A DNA stretch of 64,000 nucleotides, taken from positions 1 to 64,000 of the forward strand of contig NZ_JBDLLW010000001.1 of the NCBI RefSeq assembly GCF_043789415.1. Reading direction: 5' to 3'. A program made the translations under genes and the position numbers. Below are positions 6,992 to 15,170 of the stretch, in pieces. Numbering within the stretch: the first letter of the stretch is position 1; every line of letters begins with the position of its first letter. The notes beneath the pieces are model-generated. The model ran no database searches, was not told where the DNA came from, and saw nothing but the letters and a program-made list of their open reading frames with translations. Source of the stretch: Renibacterium sp043789415. GTDB lineage: Bacteria > Actinomycetota > Actinomycetes > Actinomycetales > Micrococcaceae.

Positions 6992-8209
6992 ATGAGCATG
7001 CGCATCGATATTGTGACCAAAGAATTCCCGCCCGAGATCTACGGCGGCGCTGGAGTGCACGTCGCCGAGCTCTCCAGAGTGCTCGCTCCGCAGCTCGATC
7101 TGCGCGTCCGGGCCTTCGGTGCGCCGCGGCCCGAGGACTACTTCGGAGCCAAGGTTTCCTCGTATCAGCCGCCCTCCGATCTGGCGCAGGCGAACGCTGC
7201 GCTGCAGACTCTGGGCCTGGATCTACGCATTGTTCCGGACATCGCCGGGGCAGATCTGGTGCACTCGCACACCTGGTACGCCAATATGGCTGGTCACTTG
7301 GCCTCGCTGTTGCACGGCATCCCGCACGTGCTGAGCGCGCACTCGCTCGAACCGTTGCGGCCCTGGAAAGCCGAGCAACTCGGCGGTGGCTATGCGCTCT
7401 CCTCCTGGGCGGAGAAGACCTCCTATCAGGCTGCTGCGGCGATCATCGCGGTCTCCGCCGGGATGCGGGCCGATATTCTGCGCTGTTACCCAGCGGTCGA
7501 TCCGGCGAAGGTCAAAGTGGTGCACAACGGCATCGACGTGACTCAATGGCAGCCCGCCACCGACGACGCCGAAACCACCGAAGTGGTGCGCGGACTCGGG
7601 GTTGATCCGAGCCGTCCTTCGGTGCTCTGGGTTGGCAGGATCACCCGGCAGAAGGGGGTGCCTTATCTCTTGCGGGCCGCTAGCCTGCTCCCCGCTGAGG
7701 TGCAGCTGGTGCTCTGCGCCGGAGCCGCGGACACCCCCGAGCTGGGCGCGGAGGTCAATCAGCTGATCGAGCGACTGCGCGAGCAGCGAGGTGCCGAGGG
7801 CGTCGTGGTGATCGAACGGATGCTGCCGCGCGCCGAGCTGCGGCAGCTGCTCTCTCACGCCACGGTCTTCGCCTGCCCATCGATCTACGAGCCGCTCGGC
7901 ATCGTGAATCTGGAGGCGATGGCCTGCGGCACCGCAGTGGTGGCCAGCGCGACCGGTGGCATTCCAGAGGTGGTGGACGACGGCGTGACCGGTCTGCTGG
8001 TGCCGCTGGAGCAGCTCAGTGACGGTACCGGGACGCCGCTGGATCAGGAGAAGTTCGTCCGGGACTTCGCCGAGGCGCTGACCACCGTCGTCACCGACCC
8101 CGCGAGAGCTCAGCGGATGGGTGCGGCGGGCCGAGCCCGGGCCGAGCAGTACTTCTCCTGGGACGCCATCGGCCAGCAGACCATCGAGGTCTACCAGAGC
8201 GTGCTGTAA
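6992..8209 (+). CDS. glgA: Glycogen synthase (actinobacterial GT4 type)
   Basis: 405 residues, a GT-B fold glycosyltransferase. The N-terminus carries TKEFPPEIYGGAGVHVAELS, the glycan-synthase KxGG-like motif (here IYGGAG). The C-terminal half has GRITRQKGV and the nucleotide-sugar site PSIYEPLGIVNLEAMACGTA, including the E(x7)E motif of family GT4. The actinobacterial enzymes of this length extend alpha-1,4-glucans or make maltose-1-phosphate (GlgM activity); the sequence alone does not decide which. GAGGAAG lies about 9 bases before the ATG. It is divergent from glgC, which supplies ADP-glucose. A second ATG two codons in is an alternative start. Confidence 0.9.
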   Translation: MSMRIDIVTKEFPPEIYGGAGVHVAELSRVLAPQLDLRVRAFGAPRPEDYFGAKVSSYQPPSDLAQANAALQTLGLDLRIVPDIAGADLVHSHTWYANMAGHLASLLHGIPHVLSAHSLEPLRPWKAEQLGGGYALSSWAEKTSYQAAAAIIAVSAGMRADILRCYPAVDPAKVKVVHNGIDVTQWQPATDDAETTEVVRGLGVDPSRPSVLWVGRITRQKGVPYLLRAASLLPAEVQLVLCAGAADTPELGAEVNQLIERLREQRGAEGVVVIERMLPRAELRQLLSHATVFACPSIYEPLGIVNLEAMACGTAVVASATGGIPEVVDDGVTGLLVPLEQLSDGTGTPLDQEKFVRDFAEALTTVVTDPARAQRMGAAGRARAEQYFSWDAIGQQTIEVYQSVL

Positions 8210-8244
8210 TCCGAACCGGGGCCTCCCCGCAACCCCTGGCACCA

Positions 8245-8315
8245 GACCCCACTGAAACCGGGATTCACTGGGCCATACTCAGCGGGCCCCACTGAATGCT
8301 TGATTCAGTGGGGCC
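8245..8315. repeat. Tandem pair of hairpins, one perfect and one degenerate
   Basis: GGCCCCACTGAAT at 8285-8297 pairs perfectly with ATTCAGTGGGGCC at 8303-8315 around a 5-base loop. Just before it, bases 8245-8274 hold a mismatched version (CCCACTGAA ... TTCACTGGG). Both lie between the convergent glgA and acyl-CoA oxidase genes. There is no T-tract, so it is either a factor-dependent terminator or an intergenic repeat element. The 208-base gap holds nothing else that I can name. Confidence 0.6.
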
Positions 8316-8417
8316 GAGTGAGGTTGTGAGGCCGCATCGGGCACCCGGCCCCGCCCGCTCCGCGGTGCCCGAAGCCACTCCCTGGCCGGGACCCTCGATG
8401 CTGCTCAGATCGCGACG

Positions 8418-10502
8418 TTAGCCCTTCTTAGCTGCCTGTTTCTGCTTGAGCAAGAGGATCTTCTCGTCCACCGGAGCGGAGCCGGAAGCTCGCTGTTTGC
8501 GGAAGTAATCGGCTGCCTCGTCCTGGCGGATCTTCTCCGCGCCGGAGGAGATCGGCGCGCGCAGATGATCCTGGGTGTAGCCGAAGACATCGACCAGTTC
8601 CAGGGCATGCGGCCGGATCTTGGTCAGCAAGCGGTTGATATAATCGCCCACGGTGCGAGCCCGCTGCATGGAGAGCCGGCCGTTCATCAGGTACCAGGCG
8701 AGGTGCTTTTCGATGAGCCCAAGGCCGAACAGGTCACGCACCCAGGTCAGCACCTGCTTGGTCTTCGGATCGGAGACCTTGGCTAGCCCCTCGGTGAAGG
8801 CCTCCCACTGCAACAGCTCGGCGTGCGCTCGGGCGGCTTCGATCAGCTCGTCCTGGTGCTCGTTGAAGATCGCGGCGGCCTTGGCCTGGGGCAGCCGGGC
8901 AGCGTCTTTGAGCGCATTGCCGACCTCGGCGACCATGGCCTGAACGCGTTCGCTCAGCAGGGCGCGCTGGCTCTCCTCGTCCTTCAAAGCGATGGCGGAG
9001 CGCTGCGCACTGCCGGTATCGGCGACGAACTGCGCCACCTGACGTAGACCGGTCTTATTGACCGCGACGTCGGCCGCCTGGTTGGCGGCAAAACGGGCCA
9101 GCACGCCGAAGTCCACGTTGCGGAACTCCTTGGCGTAGTCAGCCAGCAGCCGCTTGGCCACCAACTGCAGCAGGATGGTGTTATCGCCCTCGAAGGTGGC
9201 GTAGATATCGAGGTCGGCGCGCAGCGAGGCGAAGCGGTTCTCGATCAGGAAGCCGGAACCACCGCAAGCCTCACGGGCTTCCTGCAAGGTGTCCAGGGCG
9301 TGCCAAGTGGAGAGCGACTTCAAAGCGGCCGCCAGGGTCTCCAGGTCCTGCCGGTCCTCGTCGGTGTCGTGTGTTCCGGAGAAAACGTCGTCGAACTTCT
9401 TCAGCAGCTGTTCGTGCGCGAAGCTCGCCGCATAGGTGGTGGCCAGCCGGCTGAACAGACGGCGCTGGTGCCGCTGGTAGTCGAGCAGCACCTCTTCCTC
9501 GGTGTCCGAGCTGGCGTTGAACTGGCGGCGCTCGGAGGCATACTGGATGGCGATCTTGAGCGCCACCTTGGAAGCGGCGACGGCGGCCCCGTCGAGGGAG
9601 ACCCGGCCCTGCACCAAGGTGCCGATCATGGTGAAGAAACGGCGTCCCGGGCTCGCGATAGGGGAGCTGTAGTTGCCTTCCTCGTCGACATTGCCGTAGC
9701 GGTTGAGCAGATTGGTGCGCGGCACCCGGACCTGGTTGAAGTGCAACCGGCCGTTGTCGATGCCGTTCAAGCCGCCCTTGATGCCGTCGTCCTCGCCGCC
9801 CACGCCGGGCATGAACTCGTGGGTCTGCGGGTCGCGCAGTTGCACGTAGAAAGCGTGCACCCCGTGGTTGACGCCCTTGGTGATCAGCTGCGCGAAGACC
9901 ACGGCGGCCAGGCCATCGGTGGCGGCATTGCCGATGTAGTCCTTCCAAGCTGCCCGGAAGGGGGTGTGAATGACGAATTCATCGGTGGCCTCGTCATAGG
10001 TGGCGGTGGTGGCGATCGATGCCACATCGGAGCCGTGCCCGGTCTCGGTCATCGCGAAAGAGCCCGGAATCTCCATGCTCATAATGCCCGGCAGCCACTT
10101 GTCCTGATGCTCCTGGCTGCCCAAGTGCAGCACCGCAGCACCGAATAGGCCCCACTGCACACCCGCTTTGATCTGCAAGGAAGGATCGGCGGTGACCAGT
10201 TCCTCGAAGCCCGCGATATTGCCACCGTGATCCTCTTCGCCGCCGAGCCGCTTCGGGAAGGCCCGGTGCACGGCTTTGACGTCGACCAGCAGCTTGAGCT
10301 GGTTGAAAGCCCGCTCCCGGTGCTCGAAGTGAGTCAGCCCTTCGATCTTGTGTACATCTGGCTGCACTGCCAGTTCTCGAGCGAGCTTGCGAACGCTGGA
10401 CCACTGGCCCAAAAGCAACTCGCCGAGTTCTGCTGTGTCGATCCGGTCGAGCTGAGCCGGCTGGCCCTGAACGCCGGAGGTCTCGGCATGGGTTTCAGTC
10501 AT
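8418..10502 (-). CDS. Acyl-CoA oxidase/dehydrogenase family protein (FadE5-like)
   Basis: 694 residues. It has an N-terminal acyl-CoA dehydrogenase region with SFAMTETGHGSDVASIATTA (the FAD/substrate-contact segment), a middle beta domain, and LYATF-like EGDNTILLQLVAKRLLADYA in the C-terminal helical domain, followed by a long acyl-CoA oxidase-like extension. It is predicted to introduce the first double bond in fatty acyl-CoA beta-oxidation. With the adjacent thiolase, FabG4-type reductase and MaoC dehydratase it matches the gene set fadE5-fadA2-fabG4-htdX known from mycobacteria. Its start lies inside the end of the TetR gene (8-base overlap), so it should be expressed with that regulator. 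Oxidase versus dehydrogenase is not decided here. Confidence 0.85.
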   Translation of the reverse strand: MTETHAETSGVQGQPAQLDRIDTAELGELLLGQWSSVRKLARELAVQPDVHKIEGLTHFEHRERAFNQLKLLVDVKAVHRAFPKRLGGEEDHGGNIAGFEELVTADPSLQIKAGVQWGLFGAAVLHLGSQEHQDKWLPGIMSMEIPGSFAMTETGHGSDVASIATTATYDEATDEFVIHTPFRAAWKDYIGNAATDGLAAVVFAQLITKGVNHGVHAFYVQLRDPQTHEFMPGVGGEDDGIKGGLNGIDNGRLHFNQVRVPRTNLLNRYGNVDEEGNYSSPIASPGRRFFTMIGTLVQGRVSLDGAAVAASKVALKIAIQYASERRQFNASSDTEEEVLLDYQRHQRRLFSRLATTYAASFAHEQLLKKFDDVFSGTHDTDEDRQDLETLAAALKSLSTWHALDTLQEAREACGGSGFLIENRFASLRADLDIYATFEGDNTILLQLVAKRLLADYAKEFRNVDFGVLARFAANQAADVAVNKTGLRQVAQFVADTGSAQRSAIALKDEESQRALLSERVQAMVAEVGNALKDAARLPQAKAAAIFNEHQDELIEAARAHAELLQWEAFTEGLAKVSDPKTKQVLTWVRDLFGLGLIEKHLAWYLMNGRLSMQRARTVGDYINRLLTKIRPHALELVDVFGYTQDHLRAPISSGAEKIRQDEAADYFRKQRASGSAPVDEKILLLKQKQAAKKG

Positions 10503-11256
10503 CGGAGTCCTTCATTCTGCTTGATTCTTGTGGAGGGAGTTGAGAATTTATGCCTTGGAAAAGCCAGCTGGTGATCTGCCGGGACATTTCTTCGGCGTCC
10601 GGCCGGGCCATCGGTCCGGTCGGTGGGCTGTTCAGCCAGAGTTCGCCCGCCGCCCGGACCAGGCCGATGGCCGCAGTGGGCCAGTAGCGTGCCAGCGGTG
10701 CAGTCGCCGGATCGCCGGCGAGTAATTCCTGCATCGGTGCGCTCACCATCTGGATGATGGCGTCGAAGAAGCCGCCCAGTGCGTTCTCGGTCAGTGCGCC
10801 GTCGAGTTGCTTGAGCCGAGGAGGATCGAGGTGAGCCAGCACCGACGATCCCGAGGGATCAGCAGCCTGCGGGCCAACCGGGTTCTGCGTCACGAAAACA
10901 TAAACATTCGGAGAGGTCTGAGCCATATGCAAATAGGCGGAGACCATGTTTTGCAGTCCTTGCTGCGGGCTGCGAGCGGTCTTAGCGGCGGAGAGCACCG
11001 CGGTCTGCATCTGGCCGATCGCCAGTTCACCCACCGCCTGCTGTAGGCCCGCTTTATCACCAAAATAACGGTAGAACACCGATTTCGAGGTTCCCGCAGC
11101 GGCTGCGATGTCGTCCATTGAGGCGTCTGGGCCCAGTCGATGGACGGCCCGTCGGGCGGCTTTGATCAACTCAATCCGGCGCTGTTCACGGTGACTGGCC
11201 CAGCGGGCCGACCGGCCGTCGACGGGCTGCTCAGTGATCAGGGGAGCGGTGTTCAC
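10495..11256 (-). CDS. TetR family transcriptional regulator of the fatty-acid module
   Basis: 253 residues. The N-terminal helix-turn-helix is typical: ELIKAARRAVHRLGPDASMD, then DIAAAAGTSKSVFYRYFGDK at about 50-69. The C-terminal ligand domain ends WLFQGINSQL. GTG at 11254-11256 is the first possible start; no Shine-Dalgarno precedes it and a large palindrome abuts it directly. It is divergent from the thiolase operon and overlaps the acyl-CoA oxidase gene, so it most likely controls both. By analogy with other TetR regulators of fatty-acid genes, an acyl-CoA could be the inducer; this is inference. Confidence 0.85.
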   Translation of the reverse strand: MNTAPLITEQPVDGRSARWASHREQRRIELIKAARRAVHRLGPDASMDDIAAAAGTSKSVFYRYFGDKAGLQQAVGELAIGQMQTAVLSAAKTARSPQQGLQNMVSAYLHMAQTSPNVYVFVTQNPVGPQAADPSGSSVLAHLDPPRLKQLDGALTENALGGFFDAIIQMVSAPMQELLAGDPATAPLARYWPTAAIGLVRAAGELWLNSPPTGPMARPDAEEMSRQITSWLFQGINSQLPPQESSRMKDSDD

Positions 11257-11287
11257 GATACCCAGCGTATCAGGTACGCTAGGTATC
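11257..11287. promoter_or_regulatory. TetR operator palindrome
   Basis: GATACCCAGCGTA (11257-11269) and TACGCTAGGTATC (11275-11287) form an inverted repeat with 12 of 13 matching positions and a 5-base centre. It starts at the base before the TetR GTG codon and lies 74 bases upstream of the thiolase ATG. Size, symmetry and position fit an autoregulatory TetR operator. Confidence 0.75.
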
Positions 11288-11361
11288 AGTAATCACCTTT
11301 ATTCGCTGAGGCACTGAGCTTTGCGGTCAATGTCTCAAACACCGTCTCACCAGGAGTCCCC

Positions 11362-12777
11362 ATGGCCACCCAGAATAGATCCAGCCGAAACCCTGCGAGT
11401 GCCACCGCGCAAGCTAAGACGGCGACTGCCGCGGCGGGCACGGCCGAGGCTAAACAGCAGCTGCGGCAGGCTGTGGTGATCGGCGGAAATCGGATTCCCT
11501 TCGCGCGCAGCGGCGGTGCCTACACCTACGCCTCGAACCTCTCCATGCTGACCGCGGCCCTCGACGGTTTGGTGGCCCGCTTTGGTCTGCAAGACGAGCG
11601 GATCGGCGAGGTGGCCGCTGGCGCCGTCCTCAAGCACTCCCGTGACTTCAACCTGGCCCGCGAAGCCGTGCTCGGCTCGGCGCTGTCAGCGGAAACTCCC
11701 GCCTATGATTTGCAGATGGCCTGTGCCACCGGGCTGGAAGCGGTGCTCGGACTGGCTGACAAGATCAAACTCGGCCGCATCGACTCCGCGATTGCCGGTG
11801 GAGTGGATTCCGCCTCGGATGCCCCCATCGCGGTCAGCGAAGGACTGCGCACCGCGCTGCTGGATCTGAGCCGCGCCAAAACCCTCGGCCAGCGGGTGCA
11901 AATCATCAGCAAGCTCCGGCCCAAAGACCTTTCGCCGAATGCCCCCAGCACCGGGGAGCCGCGTACCGGGCTATCGATGGGTGAGCACCAGGCGATCACC
12001 ACCGCGCAGTGGAAAATCACCCGGCAGGCACAGGATGAACTCGCCCTGGCCAGCCACAAGAAACTCGCTGCCGCCTACAATCGGGGCTTCTTCGACGATC
12101 TGCTCACTTCCTATAAGGGACTGAGTAAGGATTCTAATCTGCGCGCCGACACCAGCTTGGAGAAGCTGGCCAAGCTCAAGCCGGTCTTCGGCAAGCGTCT
12201 TGGCGCCGAGGCGACGATGACGGCGGGCAACTCGACTCCGCTGACCGACGGGGCCTCTTCAGTACTGCTCGGATCGGTGGAATGGGCGCAGTCCAAGGAC
12301 CTGCCGATTCTGGCCAGTGTGGTCGACGGCGAAGCAGGTGCTGTTGACTTCGTACACGGTAAGGACGGCCTGCTGATGGCTCCGGCCTTTGCGGTCCCGC
12401 GTCTGCTGGCCCGCAACGGCCTGAGCTTGGCAGACTTTGATTTCTTCGAGATCCACGAGGCTTTTGCTGGAACCGTGCTGAGCACCCTGGCCGCCTGGGA
12501 GGACGAGAAATTCGGCCGGGAGCGGCTGGGCCTGGACGGCGCCTTCGGCTCGATCGACCGCAGCAAACTGAATGTGAATGGCTCGTCGCTGGCAGCGGGG
12601 CACCCCTTCGCGGCGACCGGCGGCCGGATCGTCGCCAGCCTGGCGAAGATGCTGCACGAAAAGGGCTCGGTGGACGGCAGGCCAGCTCGTGGCCTGATCT
12701 CAGTCTGTGCCGCCGGTGGCCAGGGCGTCGTGGCTATTCTCGAAGCTTATGTCCCCGATGGTGAGGGAGTTAACTAA
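11362..12777 (+). CDS. Acetyl-CoA C-acyltransferase (FadA2-like thiolase)
   Basis: 471 residues. It begins with a ~30-residue Ala/Thr-rich extension and then VVIGGNRIPFARSGGAYTYA. The nucleophilic cysteine is in LQMACATGLEAVLG, and the C-terminal catalytic motifs are FFEIHEAFAGT, NVNGSSLAAGHPFAATGGR and VCAAGGQG. It cleaves 3-ketoacyl-CoA to acetyl-CoA and a shortened acyl-CoA, the last beta-oxidation step, or works in reverse. AGGAG precedes the ATG. The next gene begins one base after the stop. It is the first gene of a thiolase-reductase-dehydratase operon facing the TetR operator. Confidence 0.9.
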   Translation: MATQNRSSRNPASATAQAKTATAAAGTAEAKQQLRQAVVIGGNRIPFARSGGAYTYASNLSMLTAALDGLVARFGLQDERIGEVAAGAVLKHSRDFNLAREAVLGSALSAETPAYDLQMACATGLEAVLGLADKIKLGRIDSAIAGGVDSASDAPIAVSEGLRTALLDLSRAKTLGQRVQIISKLRPKDLSPNAPSTGEPRTGLSMGEHQAITTAQWKITRQAQDELALASHKKLAAAYNRGFFDDLLTSYKGLSKDSNLRADTSLEKLAKLKPVFGKRLGAEATMTAGNSTPLTDGASSVLLGSVEWAQSKDLPILASVVDGEAGAVDFVHGKDGLLMAPAFAVPRLLARNGLSLADFDFFEIHEAFAGTVLSTLAAWEDEKFGRERLGLDGAFGSIDRSKLNVNGSSLAAGHPFAATGGRIVASLAKMLHEKGSVDGRPARGLISVCAAGGQGVVAILEAYVPDGEGVN

Positions 12778-12778
12778 G

Positions 12779-14146
12779 ATGGCCAATCTCAGCAGAAGCA
12801 TCAAAGCGGATAAGTATACCCAGTTCGTCTCCCACGGTTTCGGCAAGGATCTGGCGAAGAACCTCGGCCTGCCGCAGCCCGCTGTGCTCCGTCGCTTCGA
12901 TCCGGCCCAGCCTTTGATCAGCGGCCCTGTCCTGGTGCTCGGCTCGACCGAGGGCGCTGAGCAACTGGCCAGTGCACTCCTGGACTGGAAGCTGGATGTT
13001 CGCCGGGTTGCCACCCCGAAGCAGAAGCTCGGTGCGATCATCCTGGTGCTCGATGAGCTAGCAGATCCCACCGAGCTCTCCGAGCCGTTGCGGACGGCGG
13101 GAAGCTCACTTCGCGATTTGTCCTCCAACGGTCGAGTGGTGACCGTTTCCCGGCCTGCTGCGGCTGATCAGGAACCGGCGGTCGCCGCTGCGCGGCACGG
13201 CGTCGATGGCATCCTCCGCTCGCTGGCAAAGGAACTTCGAGCCGGTGCTACTGGCAACGGGATAGTGCTCGCAGAGGGAGTTTCCACCACAGCACCTAGC
13301 GCTCTGGGCGCACTGCGGTTCTTCCTCTCCGGGCGTTCCGCCTTTGTCGATGGACAGTTCCTCACGGTGACCTCTGAGGGCGGAGCCCAGCCCGCGGATT
13401 GGGCACACCCGCTCGCCGGCAAGGTTGCTGTGGTGACCGGGGCCGCTCGGGGGATCGGGGCAGCGATCGCCAGGACGCTGGCGCGTGACGGGGCGCAGCT
13501 CATCGTGGTCGACGTGCCGCAGGCCGGAGATCACTTGGCCGGGGTGGCCAATGAAGTCCATGGCACCGCGCTGCAACTGGATATCACCAGGGAAGACGCC
13601 GGTGAGCGCATTCTGGCTCATGCTGAGGAGCGCTACGGAAAGCTCGACATCGTAGTGCATAACGCAGGCATCACCCGCGACAAGCTGCTGGCCAATATGG
13701 ACCAGGGGCGCTGGGACTCGGTAATCGCGGTCAATATCGCCGCGCAGCTCCGGATCAATCAGGCCCTGCTGGCTTCGAAGGTCTTCCTCGGAGAGCGGCC
13801 GCATATTGTTTCGGTGGCCTCGACGAGCGGCATCGCCGGAAACCGCGGGCAAACCAATTACGCCGCCTCGAAAGCCGGAGTGATCGGCATGGTGCGCTCC
13901 AGCGCTCGGCTGCTCGCTGAACACGGCGGAACCATCAACGCGGTGGCCCCGGGGTTCATCGAAACCGATATGACCGCGAAGATTCCGTTCGCCACCCGTG
14001 AAGTGGCTCGGCGCTTGAACTCCCTGCTGCAAGGAGGTCGCCCGGAGGACGTCGCCGAGACTATTGCCTTCCTGGCGAGCGAGGCGGCGGGTGGTATCAC
14101 TGGCAATGTGCTGCGGGTCTGCGGGCAGAATATGGTGGGGCAGTGA
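12779..14146 (+). CDS. 3-oxoacyl-ACP/CoA reductase, high-molecular-weight FabG4 type
   Basis: 455 residues from the ATG one base after the thiolase stop; an open frame upstream of it lies inside the thiolase gene. The N-terminal ~210 residues form a degenerate Rossmann-like domain. The C-terminal SDR domain has VTGAARGIGAAIARTLARDG, NAGITRDKLLANM, the catalytic Ser in SVASTSG and YAASK (Tyr-x3-Lys), and ends CGQNMVGQ. This two-domain layout and length match mycobacterial FabG4, which reduces 3-oxoacyl-CoA with NADH. The MaoC gene overlaps its stop by 4 bases. Confidence 0.9.
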   Translation: MANLSRSIKADKYTQFVSHGFGKDLAKNLGLPQPAVLRRFDPAQPLISGPVLVLGSTEGAEQLASALLDWKLDVRRVATPKQKLGAIILVLDELADPTELSEPLRTAGSSLRDLSSNGRVVTVSRPAAADQEPAVAAARHGVDGILRSLAKELRAGATGNGIVLAEGVSTTAPSALGALRFFLSGRSAFVDGQFLTVTSEGGAQPADWAHPLAGKVAVVTGAARGIGAAIARTLARDGAQLIVVDVPQAGDHLAGVANEVHGTALQLDITREDAGERILAHAEERYGKLDIVVHNAGITRDKLLANMDQGRWDSVIAVNIAAQLRINQALLASKVFLGERPHIVSVASTSGIAGNRGQTNYAASKAGVIGMVRSSARLLAEHGGTINAVAPGFIETDMTAKIPFATREVARRLNSLLQGGRPEDVAETIAFLASEAAGGITGNVLRVCGQNMVGQ

Positions 14147-15054
14147 CCAGGGCGGAGGCTTCGCAGCCCCGGCGCATCGTCACACTCCAGGAGCCGCCTT
14201 CGCTCGGGAAGCTCTACGCGAAAGCCGGAGGTTCCACAGCGCTTGGCGCGGTAGGTCTGCTGAAGCGGGCGCGCAGCTTCCCGGCGCTGGAATACCGGCT
14301 GAACGGTTTGCGGGCGGATCGGCGGAAGCTAAGGGATTTCAATCGCCTGATGCACGGTAGCGACCGGGATGAACTGCCGTCGGGCTTTGTGCACACTATG
14401 GCCTTCCCGACATCGATCGCCCTGATGTCAGATGACAGCTTCCCGCTGCCCCTGATCGGCTCAGTTCATCTGGCCAATAGCGTGCAGCACTATCGTCGGA
14501 TCGATCCGGCGGAGACCCTGGCGGTTCGAGTCTGGTCGCAGAACCCGGCGCAGCACCGGGCGGGCACCCAGGTGGAGATCGTCGCTGAGCTGAGCTCCGA
14601 GCAGAGCGGGGAAGTTCTCTGGCACTCCGTTTCAACTTATTTATCACGTGGAATCAGGATCGCTGGGCTGTTGCCTCTCGACGAGCCGGAACGACCGACG
14701 TTCCAGGCCCCCGACGCCAATGCGCTCTGGTCGCTGCCCGGCAACATCGGACGGCGCTATGCGGCGGTCTCCGGGGACGTCAACCCGATCCACATGAGCG
14801 GGCTGACCGCCAAGGCACTGGGCATGAACCGGGCGATAGCCCACGGCATGTACCTTGCTTCCAAGGCTCTCACCGGTGCTTTGCCCGCGGCGACCGAGGC
14901 CTTCCGCTGGGAAGCACGGTTCGCCACTCCGACCTTCATTCCCGGCGCCGTTGCGGTGCGTTTCGACGAAGTCGAGGGTCAGGTCAGCTACCAGGGCTGG
15001 AACCCGCGGAACGGGAAGCCGCATTTCTCCGGCACGGTGGAAGCGCTCTCCTAA
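14143..15054 (+). CDS. MaoC-like (R)-3-hydroxyacyl thioester dehydratase (HtdX-like)
   Basis: 303 residues starting GTG at 14143, overlapping the fabG4 stop as GTGA. The C-terminal hot-dog domain has YAAVSGDVNPIHMSGLTAKA, the D-x4-H catalytic motif of MaoC/hydratase 2, then NRAIAHGMYLASKAL. The N-terminal half resembles a second, degenerate hot-dog domain, as in HtdX. It is predicted to interconvert 3-hydroxyacyl- and trans-2-enoyl-thioesters. With the reductase and thiolase upstream it completes a three-step cycle. About 116 non-coding bases follow before kynU. Confidence 0.85.
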   Translation: MTRAEASQPRRIVTLQEPPSLGKLYAKAGGSTALGAVGLLKRARSFPALEYRLNGLRADRRKLRDFNRLMHGSDRDELPSGFVHTMAFPTSIALMSDDSFPLPLIGSVHLANSVQHYRRIDPAETLAVRVWSQNPAQHRAGTQVEIVAELSSEQSGEVLWHSVSTYLSRGIRIAGLLPLDEPERPTFQAPDANALWSLPGNIGRRYAAVSGDVNPIHMSGLTAKALGMNRAIAHGMYLASKALTGALPAATEAFRWEARFATPTFIPGAVAVRFDEVEGQVSYQGWNPRNGKPHFSGTVEALS

Positions 15055-15170
15055 GCTTTCCTTGGGCTGTGACCTTGAGGCCCTTCCGAAAGGGGAAAGT
15101 GCTGAGAGCTTGATGTGAGCGGCTGCGGCGCTCTGCTCTGAACGTGGCTCTGCTGAAATATGCTGGGCTC

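Noticed and set aside
6517..7605. A 362-codon plus-strand frame running through the glgC and glgA starts
   Set aside because: It overlaps two unmistakable genes in other frames and shows no family features.
15144..15170. GTG start nine codons upstream of the kynureninase ATG
   Set aside because: No Shine-Dalgarno sequence precedes it and the extra residues are not part of the family.
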